Assembly: GCF_039535785.1 (NCBI RefSeq)
Contig: NZ_BAAAXV010000005.1
Span: forward strand, 1,240,001 to 1,304,000
Source: Nonomuraea helvata
GTDB lineage: Bacteria; Actinomycetota; Actinomycetes; Streptosporangiales; Streptosporangiaceae
DNA length: 64,000 bases
Reading direction: 5' to 3'
A program made the translations under genes and the position numbers. A model generated the notes under the pieces. It was not told the DNA's origin, searched no databases, and saw only the letters and a list, made by a program, of their open reading frames with translations. Of this stretch, positions 25,568 to 33,105 are shown one piece after another; within the stretch, counting starts at the first letter, position 1; every line of letters starts with the position of its first letter.

Positions 25568-26260
25568 CTAGCTACACCCGTCTTGAAGGCGCGCGGAAAA
25601 GCGTTCTTTGAGCTGCTCGTAGTCGAGCCCGGGGAACAGGACCGGCAATGCGTCGAGCATGTTCTCGATTCGATCGCACACGCGCTCGAACTCCGCATTT
25701 CCCAGCGGTGCCCGAGTGAACAAGAACTGCCAGTCGAAGGCGCCCTTGGTCAGCTGAAGCATCTCGAGGTACTCACGGTAGCCAACGTCCATCTTCCAGG
25801 CACCATAGCGAGGCTCGGCCACCCACCAGATTTCGGGCTCGCCCGCACACGGACGCAGCCGTAGTGCGGCATAGTGACCCGTACCGGTGACGGGGTGCTC
25901 ATCGATGATGCGCAGCTCCGATGACCGGAAAAGCTCCTTGCCCTCCCACGACTCGATCCACTCCCCCTGCCCCGGGCTGCTCGCCCGCGCAATATGGGTG
26001 AGGTAGAACTCACCGTTGAGGTACGGCCCTTCACCCTTCCACTGGCGCCCCAGCTCCCGAGAGCGCAGATCACACTGCTCCAGCGCGGCGGGCGCCTTGA
26101 TCTCCTGCTCGCCCACGAGAGCCGCCCATGAGGCGGTGGCATCGGTGAAATCCGTGTCGAGCTCACCCTGGAAGGCGTAAAGGATCTTGATGCGGGGATG
26201 GTTGTCCAGGTCACCGCAGACCTTGCGCCAGCCGGCCTCGTACGCCGTCAGTTCCGCCAT
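25568..26260 (-). CDS. Hypothetical protein, 230 residues
   Basis: I chose ATG 26260 (MAELTAYEAGWRKVCGDLDNHP) because the upstream extension reads into the tRNA-like remnant and has no family-like content. The protein is soluble, acidic and Trp-rich (EGPYLNGEFYLTHIARASSPGQGEWIESWEGKELF, EPEIWWVAEPRYGAWKMDVGYREYLEMLQLTKGAFDWQFLF). I do not recognise the family. Base composition is lower in GC than the neighbours. It lies in a patch of toxin-antitoxin and orphan genes, which suggests an accessory role. Confidence 0.6.
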   Translation of the reverse strand: MAELTAYEAGWRKVCGDLDNHPRIKILYAFQGELDTDFTDATASWAALVGEQEIKAPAALEQCDLRSRELGRQWKGEGPYLNGEFYLTHIARASSPGQGEWIESWEGKELFRSSELRIIDEHPVTGTGHYAALRLRPCAGEPEIWWVAEPRYGAWKMDVGYREYLEMLQLTKGAFDWQFLFTRAPLGNAEFERVCDRIENMLDALPVLFPGLDYEQLKERFSARLQDGCS

Positions 26261-26393
26261 CACGCACCGTCCAACGTTCGTTGATCGTTTAGCTGCCCGA
26301 AACGGTACAAGGCGGCAACCACCGCAGCTGACCTGCGCGCCGTTTTGGCAGCCCAGCACAGTAAGATCGGCAGCTGGTTCCCGGGTTGACGAC

Positions 26394-26421
26394 GCGGGTG
26401 CGATTCCCGCCACGTGCTCCA
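26394..26421 (+). repeat. tRNA 3' remnant (T-arm, acceptor strand, CCA): possible attachment-site scar
   Basis: GCGGG-TGCGATT-CCCGC forms a perfect 5-bp T-stem with a 7-nt loop (26394-26410). It is followed by exactly seven acceptor nucleotides (CACGTGC), a discriminator T and CCA (26418-26421). The pairing 5' acceptor strand (GCACGTG) and a normal D-arm are not found upstream, so this is not a complete tRNA. Such 3' fragments are left by integrative elements that target tRNA genes. Confidence 0.45.
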
Positions 26422-26534
26422 CATGCGATGCCGTCGTCATGATGACGTCGAGGAGTTATACGCGTCGTCCCCTGCGGCATCTCGGTCGCTCCGTCCTCGC
26501 CAACCTGGCAGTATCAGCAGGGGAGGGATACACC

Positions 26535-26765
26535 ATGAACTTCGATCGCATCACCGTCGAGCCTGACAAGCTGGAAGGCAAGCCCACCATTCGTGGCCTG
26601 CGCATCACGGTGGAGACGGTGGTACGGCTTGTGGCCGGCGGATGGACCTTCGACGAGATCCTCTCGGACTACCCGGACTTGGAGCGGGAGGACATCAAGC
26701 AGGCGCTTGAGTACGCAGCGGCGTCAACGAATGTCCACTTCTACCGCCTCCGTGAGCCAGCGTGA
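26535..26765 (+). CDS. DUF433 protein (antitoxin-like)
   Basis: 76 residues with the family signature ITVEPDKLEGKPTIRGLRITVETVVRLVAGGWTFDEILSDYPDLEREDIKQALEYAA. DUF433 proteins carry a helix-turn-helix and pair with PIN-like proteins in putative type II toxin-antitoxin modules. ATG 26535 has GGGAGGG about 9 nt upstream. The stop overlaps the start of the next gene (GTGA). Confidence 0.88.
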   Translation: MNFDRITVEPDKLEGKPTIRGLRITVETVVRLVAGGWTFDEILSDYPDLEREDIKQALEYAAASTNVHFYRLREPA

Positions 26766-27130
26766 ACTTTCTGGTCGATGAAAATCTCTCGCCTCGTGTC
26801 GCGGAGCTGCTGACCAAAGCTGGTCACGATGCGGTCCATGTGCGCGATCTCCAGGCAACGAGCGCACCCGATACCACGATCATGGAACTTGCCGTCGCGG
26901 ACGGTCGAACCATCATCTCCGCCGACACCGACTTCGGCGCGCTGCTGGCGCACGCCCGTGCAACCGAACCTTCAGTAATCCTCGTGCGAGAACTGCTGGA
27001 GCTTCGCCCGCCCGACCTGGTCAACATCATCTCGGCTAATCTGGAGGTTCTCGAACAGCACCTGCAGACAGGCGCAATCGCGGCATTCACCACTGGAGGC
27101 ATCCGCGTCCGCGCGCTCCCTCTGCGCTGA
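26762..27130 (+). CDS. DUF5615 PIN-like protein (toxin-like)
   Basis: 122 residues. Acidic residues sit in PIN-like positions: Asp6 in MNFLVDENLSPRVAELL, HVRDLQATSAPDTTIMELAVADGRTIISADTDFGALL, and SVILVRELLELRPPDLV. DUF5615 proteins are predicted RNases of the PIN superfamily encoded with DUF433 partners. The GTG start overlaps the antitoxin stop by 4 bp, so the two are co-translated. Biochemical activity of this family is not established to my knowledge. Confidence 0.85.
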   Translation: MNFLVDENLSPRVAELLTKAGHDAVHVRDLQATSAPDTTIMELAVADGRTIISADTDFGALLAHARATEPSVILVRELLELRPPDLVNIISANLEVLEQHLQTGAIAAFTTGGIRVRALPLR

Positions 27131-27326
27131 AGCCAGCATGGTCTACATGCCAGAACAGCTGGGTAGTGGCCGGGGGCGATCGACGATCTGGATAGCGGCC
27201 ACCTGCCCGTACTTCCTCACGCGCCCCCACATCCGCAACCTGCCATCCGGCCAAGAACACGATCATCCCGTTATCGGCTCGCGTGCGACGGTCTTGTACG
27301 TCTTCCAGAAACGACATCATCTATGC

Positions 27327-27677
27327 ATGAGCTATGACCTTGCGGTCTGGGAGGGCGAGCGCCCGTCAAGCGATCGAGAAGCTGGGGAAACGCATAGTGC
27401 CCTGTACGAGCAGTACATCGACACTGACGTTGCAATCCCGCCGACTCCCTTGATCGCAAAGTTCGTCGAGCAGCTCTTGCAGCGCTGGCCGGATCTGGAC
27501 GAGTATGAAGACAGTCCGTGGTCGACATCTCCGCTGATCGGCGAGGCGGCAGGGCCGTACATCTACTTTCCCATGGGGTACAGCCGGGCGGAGGAAGCCT
27601 CAGCATACGCGGTCCAGGTCGCAGCCCAACTGGGACTGAATTGCTATGACCCCCAGGAGGATCGACTTCGAACCTAG
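27327..27677 (+). CDS. Conserved actinobacterial hypothetical protein
   Basis: 116 residues from ATG 27327 (MSYDLAVWEGERPSSDREAG). I recall a family of actinobacterial proteins sharing MSYDLAVWEGxxP, SPWSTSPLIGEAAGPYIYFPMGYSRAEEASAYAVQVAAQLGLNCYDPQ. Function unknown; members often occur near polymorphic-toxin or orphan accessory genes. No strong ribosome site is visible. Another in-frame ATG-less extension upstream is not credible. Confidence 0.65.
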   Translation: MSYDLAVWEGERPSSDREAGETHSALYEQYIDTDVAIPPTPLIAKFVEQLLQRWPDLDEYEDSPWSTSPLIGEAAGPYIYFPMGYSRAEEASAYAVQVAAQLGLNCYDPQEDRLRT

Positions 27678-27737
27678 TGCTGCGGCTGAGAGCCGAGCAC
27701 GGGGTCCGTCCACAGCAAGATTCACGCCGGAGGTACT

Positions 27738-28136
27738 GTGGGAAAAACCATGGCCTTCAATATTCCGCGAACCGTCAAAGCTGTCGACGCTGACCAGCTT
27801 CTTCAACTCGACGCGGAAGCAGTTGCATGTGGGCTCAACCGCCATCACGGTGTCGAGTGGCTCACTGAATACGCTGAACCTACGGCGACTCATTACCTGC
27901 ATCCGATACTGGCGCACCGACTGAACCACCGACCAGAACTCTCCCTGCACTGGCGTTGCATGTTACTTCTCGCCGTTCGGGGAGGCGAGCAAGTCTTCTC
28001 ATTGTTGGATGTACTTCCTGCTTCCTTCGACTCGCTGGCCGAGAATCTGAGCGCAGAGACCAAGAAAGAAATCATCCACAAGCTGAACCACGAGTGCCTG
28101 CCGACACAGGCGGAGTGGAATGACCGCCACGGTTGA
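27738..28136 (+). CDS. Hypothetical protein, 132 residues
   Basis: GTG start with GGAGG close upstream; ATG 27750 (MAFNIPRTVKAVDADQLLQLD) is an alternative. The protein is soluble and mostly helical (HYLHPILAHRLNHRPELSLHWRCMLLLAV, SLAENLSAETKKEIIHKLNHECL). I do not recognise it. Codon use is noticeably more AT-rich than in the flanking catabolic genes, which suggests recent acquisition together with the preceding small genes. Confidence 0.5.
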   Translation: MGKTMAFNIPRTVKAVDADQLLQLDAEAVACGLNRHHGVEWLTEYAEPTATHYLHPILAHRLNHRPELSLHWRCMLLLAVRGGEQVFSLLDVLPASFDSLAENLSAETKKEIIHKLNHECLPTQAEWNDRHG

Positions 28137-28233
28137 CATTAGATTCTCATCACTCCACACATGTATTGGTTCCGATAGGCGTCAGTCAGCCCATTGCTTT
28201 TCGGTAGGCGAATGAGAACGCGCGGAGTTGGGT

Positions 28234-28420
28234 GGGCTCCAGCCGGCTCACCCGGTAACCAGGCAACGGGTGGGCGATGGCGCCGTAATGCGCGGGGGTT
28301 GCGCCGCCAGGCGCCTGAATAAGAACGCCTGAGCCCCGAGCGCGAAGCGCTTCCCGTGAAGACCTTCTGCTCGGGGCGGGCTCCAGCAGGCCGACCACCC
28401 AGATGGGCAACGGGTGGGCG
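28234..28420. repeat. Pair of 43-bp direct repeats in a gene-free stretch
   Basis: Repeat 1 (28234-28276) and repeat 2 (28378-28420) have the same length, begin GGGCTCCAGC and end GCAACGGGTGGGCG, with a diverged middle. The 28137-28444 interval holds no gene I can support. Confidence 0.6.
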
Positions 28421-28444
28421 TGTGCAGGCCCACCTACCCCATGG

Positions 28445-29644
28445 CTACTCGGATGAGAGGATCAGGCCGCTGGTCGGTACGCCTGTTCCCGCCGTTACCA
28501 GCACGTTCCTCACGTCCGTGAGCTGGTTGGCCGCCGTTCCCCTGATCTGGCGTACCGCTTCCGCAATGCCGTTCATGCCGTGAATGTAGGCCTCACCCAA
28601 CTGGCCCCCGTGCGGGTTGACCGGCAGGCGGCCGTCCAGTTCTATGCTTCCCTCCCTGAGGAAGGCCGGGGCCTCCCCTCGGGCGCAGAAGCCGAGCTCC
28701 TCGAGTTGGGCCAGGACGAACGGGGTGAAGTGGTCGTACAGGATGGCTGTTTGGATGTCTTTGGGCGATAGGCCGGACATAGTCCAGAGTTGGCGGCCGA
28801 CCAGCGACATTTCGGGGAGGCCGGTCAGGTCGTCGCGGTAATAGCTGGTCATCATCATCTGGCCGGTGCCCGAACCCTGGGCCGCGGCCGCGATCACGGC
28901 AGGGGATCTGCGGAGGTCGCGGGCTCGTTCGGCCGACGTGACGACCAGGGCCACCGCGCCGTCGCTCTCCTGGCAGCAGTCGAGCAGGTGCAGCGGCTCC
29001 ACGATCCACCTGGACGCCTGGTGCTCCTCCAGCGTGATGGGGCGCTGGTAGAACCAGGCGGCCGGGTTGGTGGCCGCGTGCCTGCGCATGGCCACCGCCA
29101 CCCGGCCGAAGTCCTCCGAGGTCGCTCGGTATGCATGCATGTAGCGGCGGGCGAACATCGCCACCCATGCCGCGGGCGTCATCAGGCCGAACGGCACGTG
29201 CCAGCTCATCTCCAAGCCCTGGGAGGTGGGCTCGCCGGTCAGGCGGCTGTTGGGCTGGCCGAAGCGGCGGCCCGAACGTTCGTTGAAGGCGCGGTAGCAC
29301 ACGACCGTCCGCGCCATTCCCGTCGCCACGGCCATGGCCGCGTGTGCCACGGTCCCGCACGCCGCGCCGCCGCCGTACTCGACCCGCGAGAAGAACGTCA
29401 GGTCCCCGATCCCCGTCTCCCTCGCCACGGCGATCTCCTGGTTGGAGTCCTGGGTGTAGGTCACCATGCCGTCCACGTCGCCGGGTGAGATGCCCGCGTC
29501 GTCCAGCGCCGACAGCACGGCCTCCGCGGCGAGCCGCAGCTCGGAACGCCCCGACTGCTTGCTGAACTCGGTGGCGCCGATGCCCGCTATCGCGGCCCGC
29601 CCGCTCAGCGGCGCATCCCCGTTCGGCAACGTTCGTCCGCTCAA
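28445..29644 (-). CDS. ltp2: Thiolase-like lipid-transfer protein, Ltp2-type steroid aldolase
   Basis: 399 residues. The TTG start overlaps the stop of the upstream hydratase (TTGA). Thiolase-superfamily fold (AAIAGIGATEFSKQSGRSELRLAAEAV, FSRVEYGGGAACGTVAHAAMAVATG, AILYDHFTPFVLAQLEELGFC, VNPHGGQLGEAYIHGMNGIAEAVRQIRG). In Ltp2 this fold serves a retro-aldol cleavage of 17-hydroxy-3-oxo-pregnene-20-carboxyl-CoA to a 17-ketosteroid and propionyl-CoA, acting with the DUF35 domain of ChsH2. The identical neighbourhood (dehydrogenases, ChsH2-like, ChsH1-like, then this gene) supports that role. Last gene of the operon. Confidence 0.85.
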   Translation of the reverse strand: MSGRTLPNGDAPLSGRAAIAGIGATEFSKQSGRSELRLAAEAVLSALDDAGISPGDVDGMVTYTQDSNQEIAVARETGIGDLTFFSRVEYGGGAACGTVAHAAMAVATGMARTVVCYRAFNERSGRRFGQPNSRLTGEPTSQGLEMSWHVPFGLMTPAAWVAMFARRYMHAYRATSEDFGRVAVAMRRHAATNPAAWFYQRPITLEEHQASRWIVEPLHLLDCCQESDGAVALVVTSAERARDLRRSPAVIAAAAQGSGTGQMMMTSYYRDDLTGLPEMSLVGRQLWTMSGLSPKDIQTAILYDHFTPFVLAQLEELGFCARGEAPAFLREGSIELDGRLPVNPHGGQLGEAYIHGMNGIAEAVRQIRGTAANQLTDVRNVLVTAGTGVPTSGLILSSE

Positions 29645-30033
29645 CGACGCTCGCCCTCCTCCATCAGGGTGACCGTTCCCGTGGCGTGGTCTCCCAGGCT
29701 GACCTTGCCGCGTACCTCGACCGTGAGCCGGCCGTCCTCGCGTGCCACGACCGTCCCGTTGAAGCACAGGCGGTCCCCCGCGTACGCCGGTACGCCCAGC
29801 TTGACCGCGATGCGCTCGATCACGGCCTCCGGACCCGCCCAGTCGGTGACGTACCGCTCGACCAGCCCCATCGTGGTCAAAATGTTGAGGAAGATGTCCT
29901 TCGAGCCCTGGCCGCGGGCCATCTCGACGTCGTGGTGGACCGGCGTGAAGTCCATGGTGGCCAGGGCCGTGGAGACGACCACGGTAGGCGTGAGGTCGAT
30001 GGACAGCTCCGGCAGCGCCGCTCCGATCTCCAT
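29641..30033 (-). CDS. chsH1: MaoC-like hot-dog enoyl-CoA hydratase subunit (ChsH1-like)
   Basis: 130 residues, single hot-dog domain (VVVSTALATMDFTPVHHDVEMARGQGSKDIFLNILTTMGLVERYVTDW) with the hydratase Asp/His region PVHHDVE. In cholesterol degradation ChsH1 and the N-terminal half of ChsH2 form a heterotetramer hydrating the C22 steroid enoyl-CoA. Start and stop overlap both neighbours (TGATG upstream, TTGA downstream). Confidence 0.85.
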   Translation of the reverse strand: MEIGAALPELSIDLTPTVVVSTALATMDFTPVHHDVEMARGQGSKDIFLNILTTMGLVERYVTDWAGPEAVIERIAVKLGVPAYAGDRLCFNGTVVAREDGRLTVEVRGKVSLGDHATGTVTLMEEGERR

Positions 30034-30983
30034 CACGCCTCCCCCGGCGTCCACATCGGGAGGACGAGCTGGTCGTCCATCCGCCGGTACGTCACGCGCA
30101 ACGGCATGCCGACCGCCACCTCCTCGATCGGGCAGTCCACCACGTTTCCCACGATCCGTACGCCTTCCGGCAGTTCCACCACGCCCACCACGAACGGCGT
30201 CTCCCTGCCCGGCACCGGAGGATGGTGATGGACGACATAGCTGTAGAGGGTTCCTTGCCCGCTCGCCACCATGTGGCCACGGTTGACCGAGCGGCAGCGG
30301 GGGCACAGCGGACCGGGCGGGTGGCGGAGCTCGCCGCAGTCGGCGCAGGTCTGGATGCGCAGCTCGCCCTGTTTCACGCCTTCCCAGAAGAAGGCCGTGT
30401 CCTGGTTGATGGCGGGTTGGAGCGGGTACGCCGCCGCCTGCCCCTCCCCGGCCGCCGCCTGCCCCGTCGTACTCGAAGAGCTCTCCCGCGTGCGTGGGCG
30501 AAATTTCAGGACCCGGAAGAGCATCTCGGCCACCGGCTCCTCGTCCTCGCCGTACCAGGTGACCGTCCAGGTGGCGAAGAACCCCACCCCAAGAGCCGTC
30601 CGCTTGGGCCCGGCCAGGTCCGTGAACCGCGTGGCCGGGGTCAGCCGCTCCCCGATCCGCGCGTACCGGTGATAGGTCTGCTCGCAGTTCGTCGCCACCA
30701 CGCCCGTGTAGCCGCTCGCGTCGAGCGCGGCGATCATGTCGTCCACCGGCGAACGGTCCTTGGCCGACCGCCGCACGCCCGGCATCGTCCACACCTGGGC
30801 CATCGCGGGCGGCGCGACCCCTTTCTCCAGGTACGCGGGGTTCTCGTCGCCCATGGCGTCCAGCCAGTGCCTGATCATGGGGGCGTTCACGGGGTCGCGT
30901 GCCGGGGTGCCGCGTACCTCCCCGAGCGCCGCCTGCTTCTCCGCCAGCTCGTGCAGCTCCTGGTCGTTCATGGGAGGAGTCAT
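30033..30983 (-). CDS. chsH2: MaoC/DUF35 fusion (ChsH2-like): hydratase subunit plus Zn-ribbon OB-fold aldolase partner
   Basis: 316 residues. Residues ~15-165 are a non-catalytic-type hot-dog half (HWLDAMGDENPAYLEK, CEQTYHRYARIGERLTPATRFTDL). A linker (~166-190) follows, then a DUF35 Zn ribbon with C213-x2-C216-x10-C227-x2-C230 (CADCGELRHPPGPLCPRC) and an OB fold. This two-domain layout is diagnostic of ChsH2, whose two halves serve the hydratase and the Ltp2 aldolase respectively. ATGA overlap with the dehydrogenase upstream fixes the start. Confidence 0.88.
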   Translation of the reverse strand: MTPPMNDQELHELAEKQAALGEVRGTPARDPVNAPMIRHWLDAMGDENPAYLEKGVAPPAMAQVWTMPGVRRSAKDRSPVDDMIAALDASGYTGVVATNCEQTYHRYARIGERLTPATRFTDLAGPKRTALGVGFFATWTVTWYGEDEEPVAEMLFRVLKFRPRTRESSSSTTGQAAAGEGQAAAYPLQPAINQDTAFFWEGVKQGELRIQTCADCGELRHPPGPLCPRCRSVNRGHMVASGQGTLYSYVVHHHPPVPGRETPFVVGVVELPEGVRIVGNVVDCPIEEVAVGMPLRVTYRRMDDQLVLPMWTPGEA

Positions 30984-32134
30984 CGCGGCGGCCTCGGCAG
31001 GCTCAGGCCGAGCATGGCGATCAGCTCCCGCTGCACCTCGTTCACCCCGCCGCCGAACGTCAGCACCACCGCCCCCTTCACCCCGTGGTCCACGCGTTCG
31101 AGCAGCTCGGCCGTCTCCGGGTCGGACGGGTCCCCGTACCTGGACAGGATGTCGCCGACGAGCCTGCCGATCTCCTGCATGCGCTCGGAGCCGTAGATCT
31201 TGGTGGCCGAGGCGTCGGGGGCGCCCAGCCAGCCGAGGTCCATGTTCGCGGCTACCTGCCAGTTCAGCAGTTCGTTGGTGCGGAAGGCCGCCCACACCCT
31301 GGCCAGCGCCCGCCGTACGTCCGGGTTCTCCGCCAGCCCCGTGCGGCGGGCCCAGGCGAGGAAGCGGTCGTACGTCTGACCGAGGTTGCCGGCCGGGCCG
31401 AGGGTGACGCGTTCGTGGTTGAGCTGGTTGACGATCAGGTCCCAGCCGCGGTCCACCTCGCCGACCACCATGTTCACGGGCACGCGTACGTCGCTGTAGT
31501 AGGTGGCGTTCGTGTGGTGGCGGCCGTCCATGGTGACGATCGGCGTCCACGAGAAGCCGGGGTCGTCCGTGGAGGCGATCATCATGGTGATGCCCTTGTG
31601 CTTCTTGGCCTCGGGATTTGTGCGGGCGGCCAGCCAGATGTACTGGGCGTAGTGCGCGCCGCTGGTGAAGACCTTCTGGCCGTTGACGACGTAGTGGTCG
31701 CCGTCGAGCACCGCCGTCGTACGCAGGGAGGCCAGGTCGGTGCCGGCCTCGGGCTCGCTGTAGCCGATGGCGAAGTGGCACTCGCCCGCGAGGATCCGCG
31801 GAAGGAAGAGGTCCTTCTGCTCCTGCGTGCCGTACTGCATGAGCGTCGGCCCCACGGTCTGCACCGTGATGATCGGGTACGGGACGCCCGCCCGGGCGAT
31901 CTCGTTGGCGAAGATCTGCTGTTCGAGGGGGCCGTAGCCGCCTCCCCCGTACTCCTTGGGCCAGCCGATGCCCAGCTTGCCGTCGCGGCCGAGGCGGCGG
32001 CAGTGCTCCATGTACGCCCCGCCGAACGGATCCTCCGCGATCTTCCTGCGGTCCTCGTCGGTGAGACAGGCCTGGAAGTACTCGCGAAGCTCGTCCCGGA
32101 GTGCCCGCTGGGCGGGGGTCAGGTCGATCAGCAT
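30980..32134 (-). CDS. Acyl-CoA dehydrogenase, steroid side-chain type (ChsE/FadE28-29-like), subunit 1
   Basis: 384 residues, full ACAD fold (GIGWPKEYGGGGYGPLEQQIFANEIARAGVP, GYSEPEAGTDLASLRTTAVLDGDHYVVNGQKVFTSGAHYAQY, RYGDPSDPETAELLERVDHGVKG). FAD-dependent alpha,beta-dehydrogenation of the acyl-CoA. In actinobacterial steroid degradation such enzymes are alpha2beta2 heterotetramers encoded by adjacent genes, as here with the 323-residue neighbour. ATG start, TGATG junction with the preceding gene. Confidence 0.88.
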   Translation of the reverse strand: MLIDLTPAQRALRDELREYFQACLTDEDRRKIAEDPFGGAYMEHCRRLGRDGKLGIGWPKEYGGGGYGPLEQQIFANEIARAGVPYPIITVQTVGPTLMQYGTQEQKDLFLPRILAGECHFAIGYSEPEAGTDLASLRTTAVLDGDHYVVNGQKVFTSGAHYAQYIWLAARTNPEAKKHKGITMMIASTDDPGFSWTPIVTMDGRHHTNATYYSDVRVPVNMVVGEVDRGWDLIVNQLNHERVTLGPAGNLGQTYDRFLAWARRTGLAENPDVRRALARVWAAFRTNELLNWQVAANMDLGWLGAPDASATKIYGSERMQEIGRLVGDILSRYGDPSDPETAELLERVDHGVKGAVVLTFGGGVNEVQRELIAMLGLSLPRPPR

Positions 32135-33105
32135 CAGACGAGCGCTCCGATCAGGTCGAGCTGGGCGTCGGCGCCGCCGAGCAGGTGGGACAGGTGCTTG
32201 GCCTGGGCGAAGTAGCGGTGCAGCGGATACGTCACGTCCAGCCCCATCCCGCCGTGCAGGTGCTGGCAGGTGTAGAGCGCCTTGAAAGCCTCACTGACGT
32301 GGTACGCGGCCAGCGCGAGGTCCTGGTCGGCCGGCAGTCCCTCCCCCAGGCGCCAGGCCGCCGACCACATGGCCACGTCCAGGGCCCGCGCAGCGATGTA
32401 GACGTCGGCGATCTGCATGGTCACGGCCTGGAACTCGGCCAGCGCCCGGCCGAACTGCTTCCTCGTCCTGATGTAACCGGTGGTGAGCTCCAGGGCGCCG
32501 GCCAGCACGCCACTGGCCTGGGCGGCCACGGCCGCCATGAACAGCCGCCTGGCTCCGGTGACCGCCTCCGGGCCCGCGACCCGCTCGGCCGGGGTGCCGT
32601 CCAGCGCGATGGTGGCGGCGGGCTCGCCGGTGGAGGTGTACTCGGGGATGGTGGGTGGCGACTCGACCAGGAACAGGCCCTCGTCCGCGCTGACCAGCAC
32701 CCAGCCCCCGGGGTAGGGCACCGAGACCTTGCGACCGGTCAACGCCCAGCCGCCGTCGACGGGCCGGGCGGTCGTCAGGGGCGGGTCGGCCGGCGCCCTC
32801 CCGGGCTCACGGAGCGCGACAGTGGCCCCGTCGCTCAAGCGGCGCTGCTGGTCAAGGGTGCCGCAGTGGGCCAGCGTCAGCGTGCTCACCAGTGTGGGCA
32901 GCACGGGCACCGGCGCCGCGCGCGCACCCACCTCGCGCAGCACCACGGCCATCTCGACCGGCCCGAGCCCGGCTCCGCCCGCCTCCTCCGGCACGCACAC
33001 GCTCATGAGCCCGGCCTGCCGCAACCGCTCGCCGTCCTCTTTGGCCAGCACCTCGGCCGCCAGCTTCCGCAGGTCCTGCTGGGTTTCGTCCAGGTTGAAG
33101 TCCAT
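32134..33105 (-). CDS. Acyl-CoA dehydrogenase, steroid side-chain type, subunit 2
   Basis: 323 residues, shorter than typical ACADs (about 380). It has the C-terminal helical domain (GYIRTRKQFGRALAEFQAVTMQIADVYIAARALD, QHLHGGMGLDVTYPLHRYFAQAKHLSHLLGG) but a reduced middle beta domain. Unequal partner subunits are a hallmark of the ChsE1-ChsE2 and related heterotetramers, in which cofactor sites form between subunits. ATG start with stop of the FadD gene immediately before it. Confidence 0.88.
   Translation of the reverse strand: MDFNLDETQQDLRKLAAEVLAKEDGERLRQAGLMSVCVPEEAGGAGLGPVEMAVVLREVGARAAPVPVLPTLVSTLTLAHCGTLDQQRRLSDGATVALREPGRAPADPPLTTARPVDGGWALTGRKVSVPYPGGWVLVSADEGLFLVESPPTIPEYTSTGEPAATIALDGTPAERVAGPEAVTGARRLFMAAVAAQASGVLAGALELTTGYIRTRKQFGRALAEFQAVTMQIADVYIAARALDVAMWSAAWRLGEGLPADQDLALAAYHVSEAFKALYTCQHLHGGMGLDVTYPLHRYFAQAKHLSHLLGGADAQLDLIGALV

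Noticed and set aside
26289..26480. 63-codon minus-strand frame containing ARGGNRTRV
   Set aside because: This peptide is the typical false translation of a tRNA 3' half; the DNA is better explained as a tRNA remnant.
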